The notes below the pieces were generated by a model. It was not told the origin of the DNA, made no database searches, and was given only the letters and a program-made list of their open reading frames with translations. Below, one piece after another: positions 12,187 through 21,316 of a stretch of DNA of 64,000 bases. Each line of letters begins with the position of its first letter. The first letter of the stretch is position 1. This DNA is from Mytilus galloprovincialis (Eukaryota; Mollusca; Bivalvia; Mytilida; Mytilidae): positions 91,648,416 to 91,712,415 of the forward strand of contig NC_134840.1 of assembly GCF_965363235.1 (NCBI RefSeq), read 5' to 3'. Made by a program: the position numbers and the translations under genes.

Positions 12187-12295
12187 CGCCCAACGTGGGG
12201 CTCGAACCCACGACCCCGAGATTAAGAGTCTCGTGCTCTTTTTTTTTTCATCTTTATTGAAGAGTCTCGTGCTCAACCGACTGAGCTAGCCGGGC
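12187..12295 (-). pseudogene. trnK-CUU: tRNA-Lys(CUU) split by a small insertion, unit 11
   Basis: The 3' half (plus strand from 12187) and 5' half (to 12295) of the tRNA-Lys gene are separated by a 21-bp insert plus a 15-bp duplication of gene sequence (AAGAGTCTCGTGCTC at 12224-12238 and 12260-12274). The break falls in the anticodon arm, so the transcript could not fold as a normal tRNA. The half beyond the insert also carries a substitution (GCTCAACC where other copies have GCTCTACC). This is the right-hand edge of the array, where homogenisation is expected to be weakest. Confidence 0.93.
12239..12259 (-). mobile_element. 21-bp polyadenylated retro-insertion with 15-bp target duplication
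   Basis: On the minus strand the insert reads C, AATAAA, GATG, then ten A: a polyadenylation signal, a short spacer and a poly(A) tail with almost nothing upstream. It is flanked by perfect 15-bp direct repeats of the target gene. Target duplications of this length with a 3' A-tail are the mark of LINE-driven target-primed reverse transcription. I infer an extremely 5'-truncated insertion of a LINE or mRNA 3' end. The source cannot be named from so few bases. Confidence 0.8.
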
Positions 12296-12371
12296 AGATG
12301 TTTACCAAATAGAAAGAAATAGGTGTCGTTTGTGAGAAGCGGTTAGTGCGATCTTTAATATATAAAAGATA

Positions 12372-12400
12372 AACTAGATCATGCAGTTATCGTGTATGTT
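12372..12400 (+). repeat. Small stray fragment of the tRNA unit
   Basis: Twenty-nine bases resemble the unit segment beginning AACTAGATTGCAGTTATCG (1940-1969 in unit 2), with a 2-base insertion (GATCATGCAG instead of GATTGCAG). It lies about 20 bp past the point where homology to unit 11 is lost, out of normal order. It is a scrambled scrap at the array edge. Confidence 0.6.
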
Positions 12401-14660
12401 CATCAGGTCGGGAACACTACCTTATATAGAAATGCATGAATTAGCATACTTATTACCTCGCACATGAAATTATTGATTTAGGTGTGACGAAATTTATTTT
12501 TACCTGGGTTTTTGACCAATCCACTAAATGAGTAACAATGCATGATGGACTACTACGTGTTTACAATCAACCAAATACACGTGTTATTTACTGAAATACA
12601 ACACACTTTTTCGTGCAACGCGGGATTAACAATTTTGCTTAGTTTTTCATTTTTTGTATCCACATTTTTAATTCGTGATATAAAGTATTCGTTCCATGCT
12701 CAGATTAACGAAGAGTTGTTTGTATGCGGAGAAACAAGTGTTTGAATTACCCGTTATATAGCCATTAATATGTTTGATGATGACACGGATATCAGGTATT
12801 CGTCCACCAGACAGCAACGAAATAACAGTGAAAAACACAATTACTCATAAGACAAACTTACTACAGTAAAGTTAGCCGTCGATAACAGCCGGTGCTGATA
12901 TTCATGAGGGTAGCAACTTTCGTATAGATAGTTTAAGAAAAGTGTGTGATCCTTGAATTTTGTGTTCGTAAAAAAGGCGGAGTTTGTCAAATATCTGATT
13001 GGGTCACTAAATTTTCTGAGTTTTCACTTTTTTTATGATTTACCTTCTTTTATGATTAAAAAGTAATTTTAATCGAGGAAAAGAATGTGTTCATTCGTTT
13101 GTCTTTAAGAAACAACAACGTATAAATATCAATCGGGGCCATTTATAGCCGATTATACGGTATTTTTTTCTCATTGTTGAAGGCATTATGATTGCCTATC
13201 GTTATTTACATCCACTTCATTTGAGCATAGGTGAATAGTTGTCCCATTGGCAATCATACCCCATCTCCTTATTTTTGTATACAAACATCTTTCAGAAAGT
13301 TTGGGTTTCCATTATGATATATTTGAATATTTACCGACGTCTGTGGAATACTATAAGTAATATTTTCTTATTGAGAATTTGACAGGTACAGAACATGCAC
13401 AAAGCCTATATCATCCATCATATTTCATCCGAACAGCACAAGACCTTTTTAAATTATTGTCTGACATTGTTAACAAAATCTTTAGGTATTAATTTTTGAC
13501 CTCAGAGTTTTAGACACATTTCAGTATTTGGAACTTTCAAACTTTCCTTTTCTTTTGAAGGTAGTGAGCCGCAACTGTAGTTTCATTTTGTTTTCGTCTT
13601 TTTTTCTAATGGAGATATTGTATTTTTGTTTAATGGACTCGGACATTCGCCAACCCTTATCAAATCTTTGATGATGTTATCCATGTTTATTTACGAAAAG
13701 GTGGGAACTTTGATATGTTTTGTGAAAATTACAGCGTTCGATATAAACCTATTATATTTCTTCTATTTATTGGATAAATTGTTTCTCCTTTTGTGTTTGA
13801 AATAAGTCCGTTTTGGTTTTTTGTTTTGTTGTTGATTTTTTTACACAAGTAATTTTTGGTCCATTTATAGGTTACTTTTCAGCATTGAATCTATGATTGA
13901 TATAATAGATTGTGTCTTGGATGGAAATACCTCATACCTCATCTTCTTATTGCTATATTCAAAGCACGTTTGGGAAAAAAAACTTACTAGGTAATATGGC
14001 ACCCACTATGATCCAGAGAATTTAAATGATTGGAGATATTGCACATACGTCAATAGGACAGCAGCCGAACGATAAAAACATCTATGATATAGATTTTTGG
14101 ATAAAATAAGCAACAAACGGACTTTATCGATGGGTGAAACTATACAAAATATTTTAAACTATTTCCCGTCCCTGCTTTTTTTTTAGCATACTGAATATTA
14201 TGATGCTCTTACTTTTAGTTCAGGCTCTTATAAAAAGTTAACACATCTAGTACGGATAGAAGTGTTTCAGCACCAGTTTTCGTTTTTTTCGAGGCAGAAA
14301 TGTTTTTGGAATGACATTATACAGATTTAAAAGAGCTCAAAATGTTTTTATACAGGACAGTGGTCAATTCATCTGCAATTTCACTGTTTCCCGCCTTGAA
14401 ATTATTGCATAGGTACAATGCATATAACAAAAGGAAAAACCTGTTCAACTATACTTTTACAAGGCGAAAAAGAAAGTCGAATCGTGAAGCCCATAAACAA
14501 TACTTTTTTAATCTGAGCATGCAAATTGAAGATTATGTTATATATTTTACAATAAACATATTCGCAGAACAAAAATATTTATTTTGAGAGTCCCAGACAC
14601 TATATCAAGTGACAGTTTTCCCACTAATTCCACGTGTTTTCAAGTAGTAGTAACTCGTAG
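12401..14660. other. Gene-free flank of the tRNA array
   Basis: AT-rich DNA with only short chance reading frames. The one recognisable item is a dispersed-repeat tail near 13195-13275. No splice-supported coding segment was seen. Confidence 0.5.
13195..13275 (+). repeat. Mytilus dispersed repeat, tail fragment
   Basis: The segment contains GTTGTCCCATTGGCAATCAT followed by ACCCCATCTCC. This is the diagnostic end of a repeat seen again at 26330, 27690, 29021 and 52670, where it reads like GTCTCATTGGCACTCATACC plus ACATCTTC. The copy is old and partial. Confidence 0.6.
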
Positions 14661-14662
14661 TA

Positions 14663-14682
14663 GCCCACAATGCATTGTAGTT
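14663..14682. promoter_or_regulatory. ZNF143/STAF-like palindromic motif
   Basis: The segment CCCACAATGCATTGTAGT contains the perfect palindrome ACAATGCATTGT. It fits the STAF/ZNF143 consensus CCCRNMATSCMYYRCR with one mismatch. In animals such sites sit in snRNA, tRNA-Sec and many mRNA promoters. No gene start is evident next to it, so it may be fortuitous. Confidence 0.3.
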
Positions 14683-14816
14683 CATTGAGTCGATTGGTCA
14701 GTTTTTCAAGGCCATATTGGCCTTGTGTTTTGGAAATTACTATGCAAATATATTCTGACATCACGAAATCTAGAGTTCTCGACCTGTTTATGTCTTCTAC
14801 AAAAATTAATAATGAA

Positions 14817-14985
14817 ATGTGGGGCTGGAGACTCGCAGCATTACTGAGACATTTCGATATCCGCGACTACTAAAAGCGATCCGTAATCACTCAGCAATGG
14901 CAAAGTCAGCACAAATTTATGAAGAACAACATGATATAGTTGCATTTTTTTTTTTCTGAAATCAGAAAGCAAATTGCAGTCAATA
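14817..14985 (+). repeat. Diverged relic of the tRNA-array unit
   Basis: The segment aligns colinearly with the part of the unit just downstream of tRNA-Arg (about 315-500 in unit 1). Shared stretches are AGCGATCCGTA-TCAC, GCAAT-(C/G)-CAAAGTCAGCACAA, a T-rich run followed by CTGAAAT, and TGCAGTCAATAT. Substitutions and small indels are frequent, unlike the nearly uniform array units. No functional tRNA-Arg remains where one would be expected upstream (about 14745-14815); only faint similarity is visible. It shows that the array once extended further right, or that a unit was copied out long ago. Confidence 0.75.
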
Positions 14986-15156
14986 TCATCATCAGAATTA
15001 AGTTTCTTAGTTGAATGCCTGAAATTTTTAAATGCCTAGGCGTTAGCTTTGTCTAGTATGCCTAATATCACTCTTATATGCTAACATATACAAACTCATC
15101 TTCAATTATTGTTCAGAGTTGCTGTCTAATTTAAGTTTATCCAACATTACATTTGT

Positions 15157-15322
15157 CAGGCCCGTAGCCAGGAATTTCCAAAGGGGGGTTATTTGGCCTC
15201 AAAAACTCGACTTTAACAGTCACAATTCGAACAGAACGTTGACTTTAACAGTCATTATTTGTTTTCAAGGGTAGGTTCGTCCGAACCCCCCGAACCCCCC
15301 CCCCCCTTTGGCTACGGGTATG
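15157..15322. mobile_element. 166-bp MITE with CA..CCCGTAGCCA ends and 5-bp target duplication
   Basis: The terminal inverted repeat is CA-GG-CCCGTAGCCA at the left and CA-TA-CCCGTAGCCA (complement of the right end), 14 bp with two mismatches. Both sides are flanked by the direct repeat TTTGT (15152-15156 and 15323-15327). Inside are a G6 run near the left end, two copies of GACTTTAACAGTCA and a long C-run near the right end. It has no coding capacity, so it is a non-autonomous DNA transposon. Superfamily is uncertain; ends starting with CA suggest hAT, though 5-bp duplications are short for hAT. Confidence 0.8.
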
Positions 15323-15327
15323 TTTGT

Positions 15328-18300
15328 TGTTGTTTTTTCCATCAGAGTTCAGTATTTTTGTTATTTTACTTTATTTTTGTAACTTTGTTCATTTTAAAAC
15401 TTTAAGCCATCAACACGCATCCGATATGATATGTATACTTTTTGTCACATTTTTCGTATGTCTAGGTGATCCATCAATCAAGCCATCGTTTTATTATTAT
15501 TTTTTTTTTGCACTTATATACATTTTGAAAGTTCAGAGTTGATTGGAATAATTTGTAAATGAATTTTAGATTTTTTTTGTATATGAAAGACACCGAATCT
15601 TACTCTCCGGAAAGAATCGATGATAAATATTTTTTTATGATATTACTTTCCTTAAATACGACACGTGTTTCCTATAGAATCAACTCATTATAGAAGAATT
15701 TTCAGTAGGTACGCAGAATAACAAAAAGTAAAATCACAAAAATACAAAACGCCGATGAAAATTCTTAACGGAAAGTGGCTAATGGCAAAATCAAAAGCTC
15801 AAACACATTAAATGAATGGATAATAACTGTCTCATTCCTGGCTTAGTGCAGGTATTTTCTTATGTACAAAAAAGTGGATTAAACCTGGTTTCATAGCTAG
15901 CTAATCTTCTCACTTGTATGACAGTCCTATAGAATTCCTTTATATTGACAACGATGTGTGAAAAAAAAATAGATATATAAAGTAAAAATGTAAAAAAAAA
16001 AAAAAAACAATTGGGTACAGTCGTCAATATTCTGTTATAATCTTAATCACTATAAAAACAAAGAAATATGTAACAAAGAACGCGTGAAATGTGTGAAAAC
16101 ACAAACATATCAACTGTTCTAAAATTAAACATACGCTTGTGAATATAGTAAATATTGTATAACAAGAATTCCTTTTATATTGCATAGTTTTATGATAGAT
16201 GATTTTACATACTAGTTAGAAATTTGAAAACAAGTTAGAAAAAATAGACGAACAAAAGAAGTCATACAGTAGTAATAAAATGGCTTAAATTGTTGATATA
16301 CCAACAAGAGTGAAAACATTTTTTTATTATCTGAATTGTATTTTCGTTTGAGAAGAACTAGCTTTCAGACCGCTCGTACCTCAAAGAAGATGCTCTTTAA
16401 TTCCAACTAGTTCATTTAAGCCAAAAAAAGGAGCTAACGAATAGTAGTAAAAATACTGCAGTTATGTAGACTATTGTATGATTAACAATTTAAAATATTC
16501 TAAGCAATTCTTTCGTTTATGGATTATATTAAACATTTCTTTACTATTTTACCTGTCTGAAATTACATGTTTTGATGAAGTACATTTAGACGTAGGTGCC
16601 TTGAACATAAAAAAACTACCGCATGGCGAAATCGGTCCCCATGACAAGTTTCATACATCCATTCAACCTTTAGCGGTCTAACTGAATAACCGATATTCTT
16701 TATATTTTTTGTAAACTACAGTCAACCCTTGTGATCATATTGGAATTGAATATGGATCAAACGTTAATAGTCTGAATACTGGGTTTTTGGGGGAGGGGTG
16801 TATAGATAACAGAACAGCACAATAGATAAAGTTGATAAGACGTCAACTATAGACGATGATCCAGCAAAAAAAAATAAAGTAAAGCAAAACTTTTATAGGT
16901 TAACACATCACCTTCAATGATGAAGGATATCGAATACTGGTTAGCCTTTGCAATATATTTGAAAATTTTATGATTTATATCGACCTAATACCACCTAAAA
17001 TAACATGCAAAATGAAAATTTAAACGAGCAACGACAGATTCATTGACAAGATGAAGAATGTGTGGTTAGAGATCATATTCAGAAACTTACACTGATTTTA
17101 ACAGTGTCAAATTCGTCCTTGTAAGATCACATTTCAAAACAGAGGAATACATTTCAAAAGAAGGTGTCACTTGTTATGATATTCTACTAAATGACACAAA
17201 CAAGGGGTTTAATTTCGTGGTGGATAACATTAAACTAGTGTACTATGTTGCATAACTTAGTCATGGTACATCGAGTAAGCTCTTCATTCAGAAAACCATT
17301 TATTTAACGACACCTCCGATTTTTTTTCAATGAGAACTGACGAAACGTGTCACTGTGCTTCCGTTTTTACACTAAATTTGCAATTTAAAATAGTTTATGA
17401 ATGAAGTGGTGGTTTATTCATAGTTTATTTTTATAGCATATGTTGTATGTTTATTTTCTACTTAATTTAAGGTGGAAAATATTCTGAGAATAACATCTAT
17501 ATGGCATTAATTGACTAGTATTATGTAAATATGTAAATACGCAATTTTCTACATTTTACCGGAAACATGTAATACAATAAATGTCTCTGATTTTACAATG
17601 CAGGCTTCATTTTCAGTGGGCTTAGTAATAGTTGTTTTGTAAATTTGCATTGTTTTTTTCTGCTTGAAGTAAAGCACTTATTAACAACCGGGCGGACCAC
17701 TTATCTTTGATTAGGGATAAGGCACTTTTTCTTTCGATAAAATAGAGCAGTATTGACATTTTATCAATCGACCATGCATTAGTCATGTTTGCCTCTTCGG
17801 AAAAATGACAGACTCGTCAGTCCATTCAAAATATATTAATAAAACCTGTGACTTAGTATTGGCTGGTACCAAAATGTAAAGGAAAAGTCAAGTACATGTA
17901 CCATGAAGACCAAAATCCCTAAATAGTTGTGCTAATTATGGATATGACTTGGGCTAGAAAAGTCATAATGTTTTGCATGATTTTAAAGTTTTATTTACAG
18001 AATTACAGAATTTGATTGTATTAATGAAAATTCAAGTCAGGCAACTCAGAATTACGCTTATCTCATTGGGAAGATACCCTGATGAGGAAAAGAAAGCATA
18101 CATAAACAACACTTTCGATTTACTATAATAGTCGATATATGTTTTGGAGAGTTTTGGCTTTCAAGGGTGCTATTGTGTTGATGAGCTCATTTTTTTCCAT
18201 TATCTCGAGCTCAATCATCATCAACGTCTTCTTAAGAGTTTTCCTTGACTATTTGTATTTGCGTTCAAGCTTTAAAAGTAATCGAGTTTCCCCTGAAATA

Positions 18301-19090
18301 CAATGAAAAATGTTGCTCGTCTTCAGCTGCAGGACTGTTATTATCGGTTTTTTTTTCGCATTTAAGGGCGTAAAAGGGAAGTTGGAAGGTTAAAGTGATG
18401 CGATTATCATGTCTGTCATTTTGGTGATCTAATCTTCTGAATTTCATATACATAATAGCAAATCATATTCTGAGAAAACAAACGTAACATGGTGATATAA
18501 GCCATAGTTCTATGAGTAAAACATCTATGCAATAACTTATTGGAAATACTTAATAAAAGAAAAGTTTTCTTCTCAATTTAAATCTTAAAAAAAAAATGTT
18601 TGGGAAACGCTTTCAATATTAATATGGAATTAACTAAATACTCGCTGCCGAAATTTACAGTATTTTACATGAAAGATTTGTATGAAATTGACTAAACATT
18701 TACTGCAGAGTGAATAAGTATATAACCAGATTAAACTATCATAATTTACTACGAATAGAAGTAGCTCTTAACCGTTTGAAAAACAATTTCCGGAAGCACT
18801 CTTTGAACTACTGTTTCTCTTGACGCTGTAGAGCAAGTCACTAGTTGATTTTCAAGTATATTTAAAAGTTGATATAAATAAAATCTTCTTGGAAACAAAT
18901 ACTTAAATCGATAATCTGGATTTTCCATTATTCCGTTCATTACGGGGCCATATACTTATTCGGATAATATTAAGCCTATGTCAAAAGTCCATGTCTCACC
19001 AATTTATTTTAGTTTCTATATATCTCTTATTCCAGCCATCCTTTGTTCGTGACCCAATGCCGAATATGACATAACCTCGACTTCCTCTTC
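15328..19090. other. Gene-free AT-rich interval
   Basis: No coding region with supporting features was found. Homopolymer A and T runs are frequent (for example near 15960-16010). A 67-codon frame at 16478 has a hydrophobic start but nothing else to support it. Confidence 0.4.
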
Positions 19091-19095
19091 ATGAC

Positions 19096-19264
19096 CAGTG
19101 GCGGATCCAGAAATTTTCATAAGTGGGGGCCCACTGACTGACCTAAGAGGGGGCCCCCTCCAGTCACGCTTCAGTGATTCCCTATATAAGCAACCAAATT
19201 TTTTCCCAAAAAGGGGGGGCCCGGGCCCCCCGGGCCCCCGCCCCCCCCCCTAAATCCGCCTATG
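19096..19264. mobile_element. 169-bp MITE with CA..GGCGGAT ends and 5-bp target duplication
   Basis: The left end CAGTGGCGGATCCAG and the complement of the right end CATAGGCGGATTTAG form a 15-bp imperfect inverted repeat. Direct repeats ATGAC flank it exactly (19091-19095 and 19265-19269). The interior is rich in G and C runs (G5, G7 and C10 tracts, with palindromic GGGCCCGGGCCC). It has the same plan as the element at 15157. This end sequence is common in mollusc genomes as a short non-autonomous DNA transposon. Confidence 0.82.
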
Positions 19265-20290
19265 ATGACTGCGACTATTATTACTATGTTGTAGTAAAAA
19301 TTGTTGATCAGTTTACATGTGTCTTATTCAGTAGAACAGGAAGTTTTTCAACGGCTAATAAAGCTCATGCAAAAAAAGTACGGCGGTATCAAAAAGGGAA
19401 GATTGCAAACTCATTCTATTGAATATTGAATTGAATTAGACATGATTGTTACAATCTTTTTTAATTTATGTTTAGTGAAGACTGGTGAAATAATTGGTTT
19501 AATATAGAAAAGGTGCATGTGAAATTCTACAAACTCTTGCTTAAGGATAAAATGCCTACGCCTGTTTTTATGATATATGGGCAAGAAAAACTTCCTGCAA
19601 TTCTATATGAGTATACGTATTGTATAAATATAAAAAATGATATAACTTGGTTATCAAATGTTATATCCATTCTTGGAAAATCTGGATTGTCATTTGTGTG
19701 GGATACCCAATATTTTGTAATTGATACATGGCTATATAATATTGTTAAATAAAATATTGTTGATTTAATGGAAATGTTACACTAAAATGCTCGAATTTAA
19801 AAAAAAAAATAATAAAAAACTATCCAATGAATAAAAAAAACTGAATTTTTGAATTTAAATAATACGCATATTATGATGGTTGAGAACATGCATGACATCA
19901 TAGATTTCATAGTCAGACTGGTATATGACAAGACATTGCAAGAGAAACTTGAAAATGCGTACTTTGTAAATCTGGAGATGTCGCAGATGGATGTCTCTAC
20001 ATTTTTACATGTATTTTAACTAATGCGGGTCTTAAAAAGTTATTATGAAAACAACATACAGAGCCAAATTCGTTAAAATTTAGTGACCTGATGAATAGAA
20101 AAAATCTTTCGGATCTTCAAAAATTGTGTACTTTTATAAGACAATTATCAATATACATATAGCTATAGGCTCTGCTGTTTAACTCATGTACTTGATAACA
20201 TTTAGTTTAATCTGTATACTGTTTGTAAGAAATGTGCCTCTGTCTTCGTATAACTTTTGTATGCAGTCTGTGTATATGTACATTATGCTT

Positions 20291-20320
20291 TAATAATAAT
20301 AATAACAATAATCTTTATTT
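20291..20320 (-). repeat. Possible LINE/SINE 3' tail (AATAAAGAT with TAA repeats)
   Basis: On the minus strand the sequence ends AAATAAAGATTATTG followed by an ATT-type simple tail, a common form for 3' ends of non-LTR retroposons. It shares AATAAAGAT with the 21-bp insert in the split tRNA-Lys gene. The body of the element was not delimited. Confidence 0.35.
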
Positions 20321-20706
20321 GTCATATAAGTAACATTATACTTGTGACAACAACAATTAAATAACTGTGTTGAATGCACACATATCTATATACGGTGTAT
20401 ATATATATATACAAGTAAAACTAACTCAGAGTCCCCTGTCCTCAGCTCTAAAGACTGTTTTATAAAAGAACCTGTTTTTTTTTTCTCACTTGGTTTATAT
20501 TAAATATTTATTGTTTGTTTCTCTATATATATCAATGTAATTTAATTTGTTGAGAAATAAATTATATAAATTTATATATTATCACCAGATCATGCAAAAT
20601 CATGCTAATTCAAGTTAATTCTAAAACTGTATCCCTGGATTAATATCAACGAAAAACTCGAGTGAAAAACTTAAACCGATTAACTGCACGAATGTGTATC
20701 ATGTGC

Positions 20707-20760
20707 GCACCGATTTATATATAAAGATAGATTCTATATGTTTTAGTGCCAAATCGGTGC
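20707..20760. repeat. Perfect 10-bp inverted repeat (hairpin)
   Basis: GCACCGATTT at 20707-20716 is exactly complementary to AAATCGGTGC at 20751-20760, with a 34-bp AT-rich loop. A second, weaker inverted pair (ATTGAAAGTGCA and TGCATTTTCAAT) follows at about 20767-20800. Function unknown. Confidence 0.5.
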
Positions 20761-21253
20761 ATCTCAATTGAAAGTGCAATAAAGAATGCATTTTCAATTA
20801 AAATGCTTATGAGATTATTAACCAAGTGTTTTCTTTATAGTTCACATCGATTGAATTCTTAGTCGGATGTGGTTTCCGAAAGGGTGATTTTTACGTCATT
20901 CTACCAAATCATTTTTCCCATAATTAGTATAATATGTACTATATGAATGGAAAATAATAGAACCCAGATTAAGCGGACATACAAAAAAAAAAAAAACATA
21001 TTCGAAAATCGGCAACATTCATTTAATTAAATCAAACGGTTATTACATTTTTTATTTGTTTTCCTTCTCATATATTGGTGTCTTTCATTTTACAATTTTT
21101 TGAAAGTTCTTCTATGAGGGTACGGCTATGGCCTGACCCCCCCCTTCTTTTGAAACATATGAACTTAAATCATAATTAACATTGATGACCAACATTGCCA
21201 CTACGACTAAATGTAAAACATATTTTGTTATTATTTATAAGTGATATTGGCAT

Positions 21254-21316
21254 AACGTCCAGTAGCATATATTTCACACCAAAAACGTCCAGTACCATAT
21301 ATTTCACACCAAAAAT
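21254..21316 (+). repeat. 30-bp tandem duplication
   Basis: Two copies of a 30-bp unit starting AACGTCCAGTA are in direct tandem with one mismatch (AGTAGCAT versus AGTACCAT). Confidence 0.85.

Larger units (their letters stand above)
1..12352. repeat. Tandem array of 1130/1132-bp tRNA-Arg/tRNA-Lys units
   Basis: Eleven head-to-tail units start at 1, 1131, 2263, 3395, 4527, 5659, 6789, 7921, 9053, 10185 and 11315. Units 1, 6 and 10 are 1130 bp, the other full ones 1132 bp; the difference is an A10 versus A12 tract. The only other difference I noticed among the ten full units is a C/T site about 25 bp beyond the tRNA-Lys gene. Each unit holds one tRNA-Arg(UCG) on + and one tRNA-Lys(CUU) on -, convergent within a unit and divergent across unit junctions (about 434 bp). 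Each unit also carries the palindrome TTGGCGCCAA at unit positions 5-14. The near-identity implies recent amplification or continuing homogenisation. The left end runs off the window; the right end decays after about 12352. Confidence 0.97.

Noticed and set aside
16478-16681. 67-codon frame with a hydrophobic, signal-like start
   Set aside because: The base composition matches the surrounding AT-rich DNA, no domain or cysteine pattern is visible, and no convincing splice donor leads to further exons.
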